From Verrucomicrobiota bacterium (GTDB lineage: Bacteria > Verrucomicrobiota > Verrucomicrobiia > Opitutales > Seribacteraceae): a stretch of DNA of 5,393 nt. Below the pieces are notes generated by a model that searched no databases, was not told where the DNA came from, and was given only the letters and a program-made list of their open reading frames with translations. The stretch lies in the NCBI GenBank assembly GCA_014382645.1, contig JACNJI010000320.1, forward strand, positions 1 to 5,393. Direction: 5' to 3'. Shown one piece after another: positions 5,370 to 5,393 of this stretch. Each line of letters starts with the position of its first letter. Positions within the stretch are counted from its first letter, which is position 1. The position numbers and the translations under genes were made by a program.

Positions 5370-5393
5370 GTGGGCGCCAAGTGCGCTGGCCTC

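Overview
The window is an ordinary bacterial chromosomal segment of moderate GC. Its six protein-coding genes are all of recognisable families, preceded by about 500 bases of non-coding repeat and stem-loop DNA. The protein sequences (the LysR-type regulator, the AroE with an N-terminal extension, and the gene order yggS / SirB1-like / aroE / prepilin peptidase) look most like Verrucomicrobiota of the Opitutae type. That is recollection of family resemblance, not a search result. Most starts have weak or no Shine-Dalgarno sequences.

Layout. Positions 1-336 hold a repeat whose translation contains the peptide CHCEERSDVAIQ, a known signature of dispersed intergenic palindromic repeats that are often mis-called as genes. 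One complete inverted-repeat unit (arms 28-65 and 162-199) is followed, at a period of 235 bases, by a truncated second copy (236-336). Positions 386-455 form a long nested stem-loop ending in a run of six T, readable as a plus-strand terminator or the 3' end of a structured RNA. A LysR-family regulator lies on the minus strand (516-1421). It is divergent, across 69 AT-rich bases, from a compact plus-strand gene group: yggS (PLP homeostasis protein, 1491-2204), a SirB1-type transglutaminase-like/TPR protein (about 2239-3114), aroE (shikimate dehydrogenase, 3107-4018) and a type IV prepilin peptidase (4020-4955). The last three genes are overlapping or nearly abutting, so the four are probably one transcription unit. 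After 78 bases the N-terminal part of a pyruvate carboxylase begins (5034). It hits an in-frame TAG at 5367-5369, while the codons after the stop still resemble the family.

How they fit together. The operon combines cofactor homeostasis, aromatic amino-acid precursor synthesis and type IV pilin/secretion maturation. This looks like a housekeeping cluster rather than a dedicated system. The regulator may control itself and the divergent operon, as LysR proteins often do, but no operator can be proven here. I found no mobile gene, defence system, CRISPR array or RNA gene. Both window edges look like assembly or contig edges: the left one falls inside a repeat, and the right one falls in a stretch where a conserved protein degrades. 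The least explained parts are the repeat unit and the stem-loop at 386-455.
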